A stretch of 64,000 nucleotides of DNA from Megalobrama amblycephala (lineage: Eukaryota; Chordata; Actinopteri; Cypriniformes; Xenocyprididae), in contig NC_063063.1 in the NCBI RefSeq assembly GCF_018812025.1, forward strand, positions 1,728,001 to 1,792,000, in the 5' to 3' direction. Under the pieces are notes generated by a model, which was not told the DNA's origin, ran no database searches, and saw only the letters and a program-made list of their open reading frames with translations. A program made the position numbers and the translations under genes. Below are positions 29,336 through 43,700 of the stretch, in pieces; the first letter of the stretch is position 1; every line of letters starts with the position of its first letter.

Positions 29336-30781
29336 GACTGTTTTAAATATGTCTTTAGTAGCTTTCTGGGCATTGAAAGTGTTAATTGTCTTGCTGGCAA
29401 TGCAGGTCTCTCTGAGCCATCGGATTTCATCAAAAATATCTTAATTTGTGTTCTGAAGATGAATGAAGGTCTTACGGGTGTGGAATGTAATAAATGACAA
29501 AATTTTCATTTTGGGGTGAACTAACCCTTTAAACCTATTTCAAGGGTTCCGCCAGTAGTGAGCGCTCATGCAATGTAAGCAATGACGTACATCGAGTGAA
29601 CGAGATGGAGGGAGGTAAGCAAGGGAAGGGCATGAAAAATTGGACTTAAACGCATCCTTATTGCCGTATTAGCCACGCTAGATAACAAAAAGCCACACAA
29701 AGTAGATGATCAGGTCGCTTTTGTTCAGTTTACCATTTAATTTAGTTCTTTGTGAATAATTACATACCACCACAGTGACACATGGTAACATTTCAGCACA
29801 GCACAGAAGACTAATCGTCATGTATGACCGCAGGATAATAATCTAATCATAATGATGTATAACATCTTCACATACTCTAAATATGCATTAAAGACTTTTG
29901 TAAAAGCTGTCGTTCTAGTAATAATATCCAAATGGATTGATAACTGTAACATGTTGAGCAGCAAAAAGCACTTTGCTTGAGGGCACAGTGGTGATGTCCA
30001 GTTTCTGGGTCTCTTCTTCTTGAGATTGAACCTGAAACATTCATATTAGCAGCCTGGAAAGTTAACCATTAGGCTACGGCCATCATGCTGATATATAATA
30101 TGACCTACTATGCAGTCAGAAAACAGTTCAGAGGATGAGCTGAGTCTACAAAATCTATGACAGTATTTGACCACTCATTTTAAGAAACATCCACAGAGCA
30201 TTTCTAGACTTTCTATGCACTTAAACAGTGTAAAATAAATTAAAAATTTGCTCAATTGACAAAAAGTCACATTTCTAGATTCTTTTAAATGAAAGCGGCA
30301 CTTTGACAGTCTCAAAATGCCACCGACTATGCGAGAAAAAGTATTCGATGCCAAGATCTGGAGCTATTTTAGTCAAGTACGCTTGCGTTACATTTTGCAA
30401 AAGTCAAAGGCACTGTCCCGCTGTCATTATAAGTGACGTGTTTTTCTGGGGCAGTGGTTCGCTTAATGTGCCAAAGCCAACAGATCTGCTCTAATTGTCC
30501 TTATTAGCATTCAGACTGGAACATGCAAACGATGCTTGAACTGATTTCAGGACCGGATTGATTCGGATGTTCATTACGTTTCTTTTTCAGCTGAAACCTT
30601 CAAAAAGAAGTCGCTTTAAAACGACACTGCTGGAATGGCGAAACACAAACTGATAGAATCAGAGCTGTATTTTAGGACTGATTTGATGAATTGTCCATAT
30701 AATTTATGGAGCTGCCTGAGTGCTCTGAGACAACATCATCTTGCGTGGTCCTTGTGACTTTGGCTGTTTATTTTTTTTGCA

Positions 30782-31004
30782 TTAAATGTCACTGGTACGA
30801 CTCCCGAGAGCCAGATCCCCCAGCGTGGAGAAGAAGTCTTCCATTTCTTTCTCAAGGAGGCGATTGCGGTTTTCTGCGTCCTCACGGGCACGTTCAGAGT
30901 TTCTAAGTTTGATCTCAAGCATTCGTTTTCTTTTTCTCTCCTGTTCCATCTCTTGCTCAAGTCTCTCCATCTGCGCGCACAGGGCTGCACTGGACTCTTC
31001 CAGC
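30782..31004 (-). CDS. arhgap22: arhgap22 exon 10: C-terminal coiled coil and stop
   Basis: 223 nt, residues 617-690. [20 protein letters not shown] then [19 protein letters not shown] show heptad-like Leu spacing and high Glu/Lys/Arg content; ends GSRTSDI and TAA at 30784-30782. Acceptor gccctctgcag. An AATAAA (complement of 30767-30772) starts only 9 nt past the stop and may be a very proximal poly(A) signal. Confidence 0.94.
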
Positions 31005-31694
31005 CTGCAGAGGGCAGAACACAGGTGTGTAAGTGGACAATACAAACATCACCAAGAACAGTTACTTATGGTAAAAGTGTATTTTTTCATAGTTCATACA
31101 CTGGGTTTAAAAACTACCCAAGTTGGGTTGAAAATGGACAAGCCCAGTGATTCGGTTGTTTTAACCCAGTGGTTGGGTTAAATGTTTGCTCAACCTGCTG
31201 GGTAATTTTATTTAACTCAACTATTGTTTAAAAATGACTGTATTTCTTGCTTAAAATGAACCCAAAATATGTTGGAAATGAACATTTATTAATAAGTTTC
31301 ATGAATAATAATCAAGCAATAAACATTTATTAAATTGCTTAATAATAAATGTTCACCTTTTGATTATTATTGTTTCCTCTAGTAATTATGTGTCTGATTT
31401 TTAATTTCCAACATATACTGGGTTCATTTTAAGCCAGATATATAGTCATTTTTAATCAATAATTGAGTTAAATAAAACTACCCAGCACGGGCAAACATTT
31501 AACCCAACCGCTGGGTTTGTCCATTTTCAACCCAGCTTGGGTTGTTTTTAACCCAGTATTTTTTAGTGTAGACTGGCCAAATTATTATTATTTTACTGTA
31601 TTGACAGACAAAAAACAACAGCTAAATTTTCAAGGTTCATACATCTAACAACACCATGGATTTAAAATATCCAAATAAAATGTTTAATAATATG

Positions 31695-31735
<41 letters not shown>

Positions 31736-34700
31736 AAAAGTTTGGAACCACTAAGATTTTTAATGTTTTTAAAAGAAGTTTCGTCTGCTCACCAAGGCTA
31801 CATTTATTTAATTAAAAATACAGTAAAAAACAGTAATATTGTGAAATATTATTACAATTTAAAATAACTGTTTTCTATTTGAATATATTTGACAAAGTAA
31901 TTTATTCCTGTGATGCAAAGCTGAATTTTCAGCATCATTACTCCAGTCTTCAGTGTCACATGATCCTTCAGAAATCATTCTAATATGCTGATTTGCTGCT
32001 CAATAAACATTTATGATTATTTTCAATGTTGAAAACAGTTGTGTACTTTTTTTTTCAGGACTCCTTGATGAATAGAAAGTTCAAAAGAACAGCATTTATC
32101 TGAAATACAAAGCTTCTGTAACATTATACACTACCGTTCAAAGGTTTGGGGTCAGTAAGAATTTTTATTTTTATTTTTTTTTAAAGAAATTAAAGAAATG
32201 AATACTTTTATTCAGCAAGGATGCATTAAATCAATCAAAAGTGGCAGTAAAGACATTTATAATGTTACAAAAGATTAGATTTCAGATAAACACTGTTCTT
32301 TTGAACTTTCTATTCATCAAATAATCCTGAAAAAAAATATTGTACACAAATATTTTGTACAATTGTACACATTAAATGTTTCTTGAGCAGCAGATCATCA
32401 TATTAGAATGATTTCTGAAGGATCATGTGACACTGAAGACTGGAGTAACGATGCTGAAAATTCAGCTTTGCATCACAGGAATAAATTATTTTGTGAAATA
32501 TATTCAAATAGAAAAGTTATTTTAAATTGTAATAATATTTCACAATATTACTGTTTTTACTGTATTTTTAATTAAATAAATGTAGCCTTGGTGAGCAGAC
32601 GAAACTTCTTTTAAAAACATTATATATATATATATATACACACACACATACACATATATTTGAAAATCTCTGACTGATGCTTCTCAGAACTGTTTATTTT
32701 TTAGTAATAATTATGCAAAAAATCGCAATTATTATTATTAATAATTCATTAAAATTTAAAGGTAAAGGTGAATTCAAAGGCAAAACCAAAAAATGTATTC
32801 ACCAAAAATAAGTTTAAAAAGTACCGATTCTAGCAATAAATTATTTTTTAGAGAAACAATATTTAGACAGAATTCATTTCTAAACAATGTTATTATTATT
32901 ACCAGAGGATGTCTGATTTTTTTCAGAGGACCCACAAATTTTATATATATAAAAATAAAAAATATTCTTGTTTTGTGGAAAAAAATATTATCCCTTGAAC
33001 CCTTGCAAGAAGATCATATTATTTTGTGCACTCAAACACAAAACTTTCACTGTTGTTAGTTTCACTCAAACAATCCTTGTTCACATTACTTAACTCGTGC
33101 ATCTACATGAACTTAATTTAACTGATTTGTTTCTACTAAAAATGAGTATTGTCAGCTTTACTTAATTGTAAACGGAACAAATTAAGAAAACAATATTGTG
33201 CACATAGCCTCTTACACCTTGCTTGACTTTGTTGACATTAAAATATTATGCTAAACATACAAATTATTTTCATTTGCTTTCCATATGTTTGAGAAACACA
33301 ACTTCTCTGTTCCCTAGTCCCATCTGAATAGAGTTTGAAAATGGGTGTATTTTTAAGCAATTCAACTCGTCCTCATGACATTTAAAACACAGCAGCCTTA
33401 CTTTTTAATTCTTGATTCATAAGTCTGTTTCTGCTTCCTCAGCTCTTCTTTCAGCTCTGCCACGACGCTGGTCAGAGACGAGGATCCTTCATCTGCATCT
33501 TCATCCACAACTCTAATGACCGGCGCCACGTTCCCATTGTCACCGCAAAACACGGCGCTCGCGCGGTTCTCCGCGGCGCTGACGACGTCCTCGTGTTCGC
33601 TGGGCTTCGCTTCCTCCTCGGCCCGTTCCTCCTCCGGCTGCGGCCCGTCTTCGGTCCCTAACGGGTCACCTCCGGAGTCTGGCACCGATATGTCACATGA
33701 CGAGGTGGACCAAGGCGTGCTGTCTATACTCAGCACGCTGCCCAGACTCGAAGAAGATGTGACGTTGTCGTAGGTAGACAGTCTCTGAGAGGAGCCCGAA
33801 TCTCTGGAGCGCTCTCCGGAGGAGGTGCGGCGGTGTCCCCGCAGCGAGGACAGCCCGTTCATGAGCCAGTTCCCGCTGGAGGCCGTGGTCACGTCCACCG
33901 CGGAGCCGCTGACTTTGGCGGACTGTGGCCGGGGAGAGGAGCCTTTGAAGGTGTACTTCCACCCTGGAAGTGTTTTAACCTGCTTACTAGGGCTGACGGC
34001 CGTCTCTCCCTTTCCCTGAGGCACCGGTTTGGAGGTGCAAACGGCATCCGCAGATGAGGCACTGCTACTGGTAGGGTCATTCTTGGCTGTGGGTGGGCAG
34101 GTATGGAGATCCTCCTCAGAGATCCAGTCAACCAGGTTGGACTGCTGATGTTGCTGGCTTTGGTCCTTTACCTCCATCTGGTTCTGTGACGTTTCAGAGT
34201 CTTTTTCGATGTACAGGCGATCATGCTTGCTAATCAGTACCGTCATGAGATGCTGAACAAGAGAGGTGCCTGTAAAACACATATGCAAAGTTACAGTATT
34301 TCATTAACTGATGCAATGTTAATATACCAACCTATTAAAGAACTAATATCTGTTTTGCACCATTCTGACATCCACCAAAAACAAACGGTGATGAGAAAGA
34401 CACAAAGTTCATCACAAGCAGCTTTTCCACAAGATGAGAAACTATAATATATAAAAGTTGCATTCACATAAACACTCAACACCATCGTGGTAACACACAT
34501 GACACTAAAGTAATGCAATAAATATTCATTTAACAACATTAGATGTAACATAAACCCCTAATGTACAAAAAAAGCTTAAGAAGAAAGTTATTTCAACGAA
34601 AACACATCAAATGTCAGTTTACGGTTTTTCACTGTAAATTATACAATGACTTGTTCTTTTTCATTTTTAGTCTGTTAAAATCACAATTTTCACTCAGAAA

Positions 34701-37700
34701 TTGCTAGTACATTTCACAAATAATTACAAAGAAATTGAATTATATTTGAAAATTTGAAGTATAAGACTGATATTGTCTTGTAAAACGTACTTCGGTAATC
34801 TTTGTTACTATTCACAGTAACTATTTTAGTGCTGTCAAACAATTAATTGCATCCAAAATAAAAGTTCGTGTTTACATAATATATGTGTGTGTGTACTATG
34901 TATATTTATTATAAATACACACACATACATGTATGTATTTAAGCAATATTTATATGTATATGTGTATATTTATATTATATATAAATATATATTCTTGTTA
35001 TATACATAAATGCATATATATATACAGTACAGTCCAAAAGTTTGGAACCACTAATTATTTTCAATGTTGAAAACAGTTGTGTACTTTTTTTTCAGGATTC
35101 CTTGATGAATAGAAAGTTCAAAAGAACAGCATTTATCTGAAATACAAAGCTTCTGTAGCATTATACACTACCGTTCAAAAGTTTGGGGTCAGTAAGAATT
35201 TTTATTTTTATTTTTTTGAAAAGAAATTAAAGAAATGAATACTTTTATTCAGCAAGGATGCATTAAATCAATCAAAAGTGGCAGTAAAGACATTTATAAT
35301 GTTACAAAAGATTAGATTTCAGATAAACACTGTTCTTTTGAACTTTCTATTCATCAAATAATCCTGAAAAAAAATATTGTACACAAATATTTTGTACATC
35401 TGTGCACAATAAAAGTTTCTTGAGCAGCAGATCAGCATATTAGAATGATTTCTGAAGGATCATGTGACACTGAAGACTGGAGTAACGATGCTGAAAATTC
35501 AGCTTTGCATCACAGGAATAAATTACTTTGTCAAATATATTCAAATAGAAAACAGTTATTTTAAATTGTAATAATATTTCACAATATTACTGTTTTTTAC
35601 TGTATTTTTAATTAAATAAATGTAGCCTTGGTGAGCAGACAAAACTTCTTTTAAAAACATTAAAAATCTTAGTGGTTCCAAACTTTTGGACTGTACTGTA
35701 TATAGATGTATATGTATATATAAATTCATGTATTTATAAGAAATATTTGTATATGTGTATTTATATATAAATTATATTATAAATAAATATATAATATATT
35801 TTTGTTAAATATATACATGCATGTGCACTGTAAAAAATCAAACGTTGAGAAAACTTAAAAGTTTAAGGCAACAAACTTCAGCAGATTTTTGAGTTTTCTC
35901 AACTTTTTGTTGTATAAACTGAATACAAGTTGAGAAAACTCAAAAATCTGCTGAAGTTTGTTGCCTTAAACTATTGTTTTCTCAACTTTTGATTTTTTAC
36001 AGTGTGTATATATATATATATTATATATATATATATGCATAATAAATATACACAGTACACACACATATATTATGTAAACAAACTTTTATTTTGTATGCGA
36101 TTAATCGCGATTAATCATTTGACAGCACTATTTTATTTACATTATGGTTAGTTTGCTTAGTCTCTGCTTATTTCCATTGCATCATTTGTTCTTAATGCAG
36201 AACTTAAGCTCTCTGTATAGTTTCACATTATAACATTTACCATATTTTCAGAAAAATAAGTCGCACCTGACTATGGTTTGCAGAGTCGGAATTGCATTAA
36301 GAGAAACTAAATTGTGTTATTATATGCAGAAACCCTTATAAACATGTATTTATGCCTCACACCACAACAGATCCTTTGTGAATTGTGAATTAAAAAATAT
36401 AAGTATAAAACATACATAAATTATAGTGGCATTCATTATAAACAACATACTACTAAATATTTTAAATCCAAACAGAAGCCTCCAAAAATCTAAAACAAAT
36501 AAATAAAATTATTAAATATTATTTAGTTTATATGTGTGATATATGCTCAAATATTTAGTAGTGCATACTGTATTAACAATTGCATTTATGCCACCGTGCA
36601 ACCGTCCCACAGGTGTCCAGGTTTGTTTTACAAACTAATTGCTTTGACATTCGTTAAGTGCTTACCTTCCATTATAGCTACTGGATCCTCCATTTTAGGA
36701 CGAAGGATGTTTGGTCCAAACACGGTGGCCAAGTTCTGCACACCCATTTTGTTTTCAATTGAGTGAGACTGCACCTCATCCAGAAATCTACAAAGATGGA
36801 GTTCACTTTCAGCACTGAACCATGAAAACGACTGACAAGAATGTGTCTAAAATGATTGTGTTGGACCTACTTGCATATATATTTCAGAAGGTTGTAATTG
36901 GCAGCTGGAAGAGTCGTCACTAGCTTCCCTAATTCTTGTATTCCCTGTGGAAACATATGTTAATATATACAATATAACAATATTGACGTTTTTCCACATT
37001 TAATCGGAAACTCTGATTATGTGTATAATGTAATTAAATCTTGACTTCTGCTTCACGCATCTTCTGAATCTGTGCATCGCATCATGTCAGCTGTGAAATA
37101 TGTGGGAGGAATATTGGCTAGCAAACCGCATACTGACTGTAACAGCTTTCTTATTTATGAGCACACAAACATACTTTTTCACAATATAACTGCAGAAATA
37201 TTTTGCACCAATACCAGCAAACAGCTCAATACAAAACTCTATTCTATAAGCACCTACAGGTCAGAGCAGCCATATTCATTCATATTGTTCCAACATAACA
37301 GTTTTTTTCTGTATTTTAATTACCATCACTGCTGTTGTAATTGCATTGAATACTGTATAGAACAAAACAATAGTGGATTAATCATCAAACTTGAACATCT
37401 AATGTTAAAATGTAACCTTCTCCCTTTAAATACATTGGTCAGTTCAAGAAAAATGTAATGCACTTTCATATTATTCATTTGAAAGAATTAAAAGAGCAGT
37501 TTTGTGTGTAACCTTCACTCTAAAAAAATGCTGGGTTAAAAACAACCCAAGTTGAGTTGAAAAAGGACAAACCCAGCGGTTGGGTTAAATGTTTGCCTAA
37601 TCTGCTGGGTAGTTTTATTTAACCCAACTATTGTTTAAAAAATGACTATATGTCTGGCTTAAAATGAACCCCAAATAGGTTGAAAATTAAAAATCAGACA

Positions 37701-40700
37701 CATAATTACTAGAGGAAACAATAATAATCAAAAGGTGAATATTATTAATAAGCAATTTAATAAATGTGTATTGTTTAATTATTATTCATTAAACATATTA
37801 ATACGTTCAGTTATTAAACATATTAATAAATGTTAATTTCCAACATATTTTGGGTTCATTTTAAGCAAACAATACAGTAATTTTTAAACAATAGTTGAGT
37901 TAAATAAAACTAACCAGCACGTTGAGCAAACATTTAACCCAGCCTCTGGGTTATTGCTGGGTTAAAATGATCAATTGCTGGGTTAAAATGATCCAACCTC
38001 TGGGTTAAAAGAACCCAATTGCTGGGTTAAAACAACCCAATTGCTGGGTTAAATCAATCCAACCTCTGGGTTAAAACAACCCAATTGCTGGGTTAAATCA
38101 ATCCAACCTCTGGGTTAAAACAACCCAATTGCTGGGTTAAAACAATCCAACCTCTGGGTTAAAACAACCCAATTGCTGGGCTAAAACAATCCAACCTCTG
38201 GGTTAAGACAACCCAATCGCTGGGTTGAAATAGCCCAATTGCTGGGCTAAAACAACCCCAATTGCTGGGATAAAACATTCCAACCTCTGGGTTAAAACAT
38301 CCCAATCGCTGGCCTAAAACAACCCAGTTGCTGGGCTAAAACAACCCAATTGCTGGGCTAAAACAATCCAACCTCTGGGTTAAAACATCCCAATCGCTGG
38401 GTTAAAAAAACCCAATTGCTGGGCTAAAACAACCCAATTGCTGGGCTAAAACAATCCAACCTCTGGGTTAAAACATCCCAATCGCTGGGCTAAAACAACC
38501 CAATTGCTGGGCTAAAACAATCCAACCTCTGGGTTAAAACATCCCAATCGCTGGGCTAAAACAACCCAGTTGCTGGGCTAAAACAACCCAAATGCTGGGC
38601 TAAAACAATCCAACCTCTGGGTTAAAACTACCCAATCGCTGAGTTGAAACAGCCCAATTGCTGGGCTAAAACAACCCAATTGCTGTGCTAAAATAATCCA
38701 ACCTCTGGGTTAAAACAACCCAATCACTGGGTTGAAACAGCCCAATTGCTGGGCTAAAACAACCCAATTGCTGGGCTAAAACAATCCAACCTCTGGGTTA
38801 AAACAACCCAATTGCTGGGTTGAAACAGCCCAATTGCTGGGCTAAAACAACCCAATTGCTGGGCTAAAACAACCCAATTGCTGGGCTAAAACAATCCAAC
38901 CTCTGGGTTAAAACAACCCAATCGCTGGGTTGAAATAGCCCAATTGCTGGGCTAAAACAATCCAACCTCTGGGTTAAAACAACCCAATCGCTGGGTTGAA
39001 ATAGCCCAATTGCTGGGCTAAAACAATCCAACCTCTGGGTTAAAACATCCCAATCGCTGGGTTAAAACAACCCAATCGCTGGGTTGAAACAGCCCAATTG
39101 CTGGGCTAAAACAACCCAATTGCTGGGCTAAAACAATCCAACCTCTGGGTTAAAACATCCCAATCGCTGGGTTAAAACATCCCAAGTGCTGGGTTAAAAC
39201 AATCCAACCTCTGGGTTAAAACAACCCAATCGCTGGGTTAAAAATATCCAACCTCTGGGTTAAAACAACCTAACCTCTGGGCTAAAACAACCTAACCTCT
39301 GGGCTAAAACAACCCAATCACTGGATTTGTCCATTTTCAACCCAACTTGGGTTGTTTTTAACCCAGCATTTTTTTAAAGTGTTGTATTGTTCAACTGGTC
39401 GAGTTTGATATGCGATTTAGAAAGTAATTAGTATTAATGTACTACATTTTAGAGAGAGTAATTAGTACAGTAATCTTATTACACTGTTGACAATGCAATT
39501 AGTAGCTAGTGATTAATTACTCTTTTTTCGAGTAACTTACCCAACACTGTTCATCATAACACAAAAACAACTGTGTTTAAACATATCCAGGTTAAACACT
39601 TCATTCCACTCACCATTTATGAAGAAAATAAACATGTACTCTAGTTAAAGACACACTTGGATCATGTAGGTGTTTTCAGATACACCCAGATTTGTTCCTG
39701 CACTTCATATATGTTTAGATGTTATGCAGTCACTAACCTCCTCCTCATCTTTGGCCAGGAGCTGAGCACAAGTGAGGAAATCCTCATACTTGCAGAAGGG
39801 AACGACTGGCTCGGGCAGCTCCCTGAGGTACAGCTTCAGCAGGGAAGCCACAGTGTGGACATCAGTGTTACTATAGATGGCAATTATAGAGTTAGTACCA
39901 GCAGTTGGAGACAGTTTATTGGTTCCGTGTCTTTGCTCGGAGGTACCTGTCAAACTGAGGTTTATCTCCACAGTCAAAGGCCTCCTGAAGCTCTTTAACG
40001 AGGTTGGCTTGGCCTGGCATCCGGAACAGACCTTCTTCATCAAGCCCCTGTTCCCTAATGAAATCCACACACTGCTCAACCAAGAGAGGGGCGAGACGAG
40101 GACCAAACTTCCTTTCATACTGTACGGTGTCCTCCAAACGCTGCCCAAATATGCCTGAAGAGAATATGAATCAGTTCATTTTTAAAACGACAGATTCTTA
40201 TACTGTACATGAGCAGTCAAAACAGACTGATAGTGTGCCATGGCATTTAGTCCACATGCTTAAAAAAGGTAATTCAGGTAATATATACAGGGATAAAACA
40301 AGCCTATTAACTTAGTCATCGGCCAGTATGGATTTTTTAATATCAGCCCCCGATATCGACAACTAAAGAGGTAATTTACGTACAGTATACTGATATATGT
40401 GGGCCTTTCTACAGAATTGGTTCAAAGTCAGAGTTGAAAACGTCTTTTTCCACACATTTTGTATGTATGCAAATTGTATAATATCCAAGGTACGCATTTC
40501 TAGTAACTGTGCAGTTAATTCTCATATTGTATTTTAAGAAAGTTTTGGAATATTTTTCTTCTCCCCAAATTTGTCACTACTGAAACACAATGATAAATCA
40601 TTTAATAAGAAGGGTCACATTGACCTATTAAGATTTTATTTACATCTACCTTGTAAATATATATTTTTTGACATTTTTAAAAGAAGTTTTTACAGGTAAA

Positions 40701-43700
40701 TCAATAACAATTACAATTTTAACAATATTTCAAGTGTAATTTATGAGATTTGTTGTATTTTTAATCCAATCTTTGTTTGTAAAAGGCATAAAGTTTATCA
40801 TACTGATTTCAAAGTTCATTAGTTTGAATTTAAAATTGAACCAAACACTATAATAACATCTTCAATATACTTTATTTTTGACACAACATCCCATGTTTCG
40901 GTCGTGACTGCACAGTTTCGGTAGTGACAGTGATGTGTTGGTAGTGACCACATCACATGACACAATTTTAACTTACATACTAAAACACTAATGATTTGCC
41001 TAATAAAATGCACTAAAATGCTTATGATTTGCAGATACTAAAATTTAGTTTATTTCCCCCAAATAAACGATTATGTGTCCCTTTTGTCACTACCAAAACA
41101 ATGATGAAAATTTTAGATACTTTTGAGCCGCTCAAAGATGCTAATCAGCACATCTGAACAGTTGTACACACAAAAAAAATAAATTTTATGGAATAACACC
41201 CAAAAAAACTTTGCTTAATTGCAGAAAAAGGTGTTTGTTAGTGACATTCAGTTTGCACCAATTCTGTACAATGGCCCATATACTATGTGAAATGTGACGG
41301 TAAAATTAAATTAACATATAGCTAAGCTGAAATTCAACAATATTTTAACACAATATTTACTGCCGCTGTCAGAGCGCGATCAGACCTCACGAATCGAGTG
41401 ATGAATGCCGTTGGACATAGTGGTGTATAAGAGGTAAAAAATGATATAAATACTGTTCGGTTTCTCGCACAAACCGATCGTTTCGTGTCTTAAGACATCA
41501 ATGTGTCGTCACGAGCCGCAGGGTTTAATTTGGATTTGTCTGTCGTGTTTTATTTACTCTTAAAGTTCCCGCTGACTTGCATTATACCACTGACAGACGG
41601 CAGCGGTTGCAGTTAAAAATCATCATTTGTGTTCAACTGAAGAAACAAAGACACCTACATCTTGGATGCGCTGGGGGTAAGCAGATCAAATTTTCATTTT
41701 CGGGTGAACTATCCCTTTAATACCACAACCAAAACATTATAGTACTTGTGTACATGCAGTATGGTAGTAAAAATCACGTGATCACATGACTTTGTTCATG
41801 CCGTTTCATTCTTACCACACCTGCAGTTTTCTGACTGACAGCTTTACTCCACACGACAGTACAGCAGCAAGAAGAATCGCAATTACAGCGGGCATCGAAG
41901 TATTTCAAAGAACGCGAAGTACAAAGAAACACTCGTTTTTCACATATATATTCTCTTTCCATCGATGTCCTGTCCTGTCAGCGCATCCGGGTTCTCTCTT
42001 GTTTGTGGTAGAAAGTGGCGCGAACTGCTATTGATGCGTTTCAACCGTACTAACGACAAGAATACCACACAGAAAGAATGTTTTGGTGTGGATATAGTCC
42101 CTAAACTTGTCTTAATTTTAATCATATCGATCCAAACCAAATTTAAAAGCACGTTTTTTAAAAATCCAGTTTGGCGCGAGACAGCGTTCCTGCCAGCATC
42201 AACATGCTGTTCAGCCTTTCACTGTTTAATCTGCTAATGGAAGTGGAGACACGTTGCCACATTGTCTCTAACTGAGAGCAGATAACTTGAACTTGCTTAC
42301 ATTACTTGTTTGAACTTTCTATTAATAACAGGCCCTTTGTAATTTAATCTCTGGATAGTGAGGCATCCTACTCTGCTCAGTGATATTTTTGTGAGCTTAG
42401 ACTATCTCTAGCCTATCATGTGAACATACTATCCAATGGCAGAGATAAGTAATCACAAGGGGTTTTCTAGCTTCAGTATGTTATTTATTGTGTGGTTTAT
42501 ATTGGTAGCTGTGCTTGAGGTCCACCTGGCATTTACCTCCTCCAAATGGAGCCCATATGACCCGTCTGATGGCTTTCACCCAGTCGTCCATGTCACTTTG
42601 GGAGTTGGCCATGAGCAGAAAAGACTCATGGCTCATCGCAGCCTTGTCTTTCTCACCAGCTGAGACAGAAATCAAGAGAGTCAATCTGTGAGATGATGGT
42701 GTTACCTGTTTTTCACCACTACATCAAAGATTCATATCTCCCTATATGTCTTGTGTAGTTTCATGTAAATTCATGCAAAATAAATTATGCATAAGGCATT
42801 TATTTTTACTGCAAAAGGCTAAACATTCTTAAACATTGCTGTTATTGCTAGCAACCCAGAATATTTGCCCAGTTAAAAGTTTTGACACAAATTAGGAGTT
42901 TCTATCCTTCTGTTGTTGATTTCTAAATTAATTGAATATCATTGTTTGTTTGTTTTCCCCAAGATGGATTTAGATGTAATTAACTGTGCAAACATAGAAA
43001 TGTGAACCTGTGTAAGGGTCATTGATGAATAAAGTTTTTAAAAGTGTAAAAAAACATAATGGAGATATCATTAATTTTGAAGTTTAAATAAGTCTTAACA
43101 ATGATATTATGTGGTTTTTATAATCAATTAACACTGATTTTGTCCTTTTTTACAAGATGGACAAAATTTGACAGTCGGTTTAACCAAAATTTAGGTTTTA
43201 CTGAATGACACTTTTGGTTATACTGAATGATGATATTTTCAAACAATGCAAACAGGCTATCATCAAGCAAAAGGACAATCAAACATTTTATATTTAGTAC
43301 AAGTTTTTAAAATATTTGTTTTATAGCGGTTGTACCGAATGACCTGATGTTTCGGGACATGCGTATGATCAAGTGAAAACATGAATTTTTCAAATAGTTA
43401 AAAGAGAGTTAGTTACTTTGCTTCATGACCATGTGGTCCTTTGCAGGTGTCTGAATGATGTCACATCCTGTCACATGATACTGACTGCATGATCCAGAAT
43501 GGTCCCTTTATATTGGTTACTCCGAATGACAATGAAATTCATTCTTTCTCATAACAAAGCAATGACTTCTACACATAATTTTAATACCATTTTGAACTAT
43601 GTTGATATATGATGTTATAAAATCATGCCAGAATAAAATATATATACATTTATTACATTTTAAGATATTTTAATCACAAATGAAATGGCTGTATTGGCCT

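Larger units (their letters stand above)
27079..29533. mobile_element. Outer MITE (TTCACCC family) of the intergenic nest
   Basis: Left TTAAAGAGATAGTTCAGCCA and right TTGGGGTGAACTAACCCTTT. Interior phrases such as CTTCATTTTGACGAAG-like and TTTCATCAAAAATATCTTAA are shared with 49857 and 59862. Contains 27470-29335. Confidence 0.7.
26281..30766. other. Intergenic gap between convergent mapk8 and arhgap22
   Basis: 26281-27078 is AT-rich with no supported gene. 27079-29533 is a three-level transposon nest. 29534-30766 is apparently non-repetitive, with no coding exon or RNA gene that I can support. Confidence 0.6.
34827..36130. mobile_element. TAGTGCTGTCAAA element, host of two nested MITEs (arhgap22 intron 8)
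   Basis: Ends TAGTGCTGTCAAACAATTAA and the complement of GATTAATCATTTGACAGCAC plus TA. Shared AAAATAAAAGTT and ATAATATATGTGTGTGTACT on both arms. Contains 35025-35702 and 35826-36004. A fragment of the same family is at 62500-62560. Confidence 0.75.

Noticed and set aside
30767..30772. AATAAA on the - strand as the main arhgap22 poly(A) signal
   Set aside because: Only 9 nt past the stop; possible, but too close to assert without transcript data, so mentioned only in the exon note.
33516..34131. Several overlapping ORFs at 33.5-34.1 kb
   Set aside because: Alternative frames of the GC-rich arhgap22 exon 9; only the - frame ending at 33402 splices correctly and matches the family.
37945..39320. 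CRISPR-like repeat array
   Set aside because: Units are contiguous 22-bp tandem repeats without unique spacers, in a vertebrate intron.
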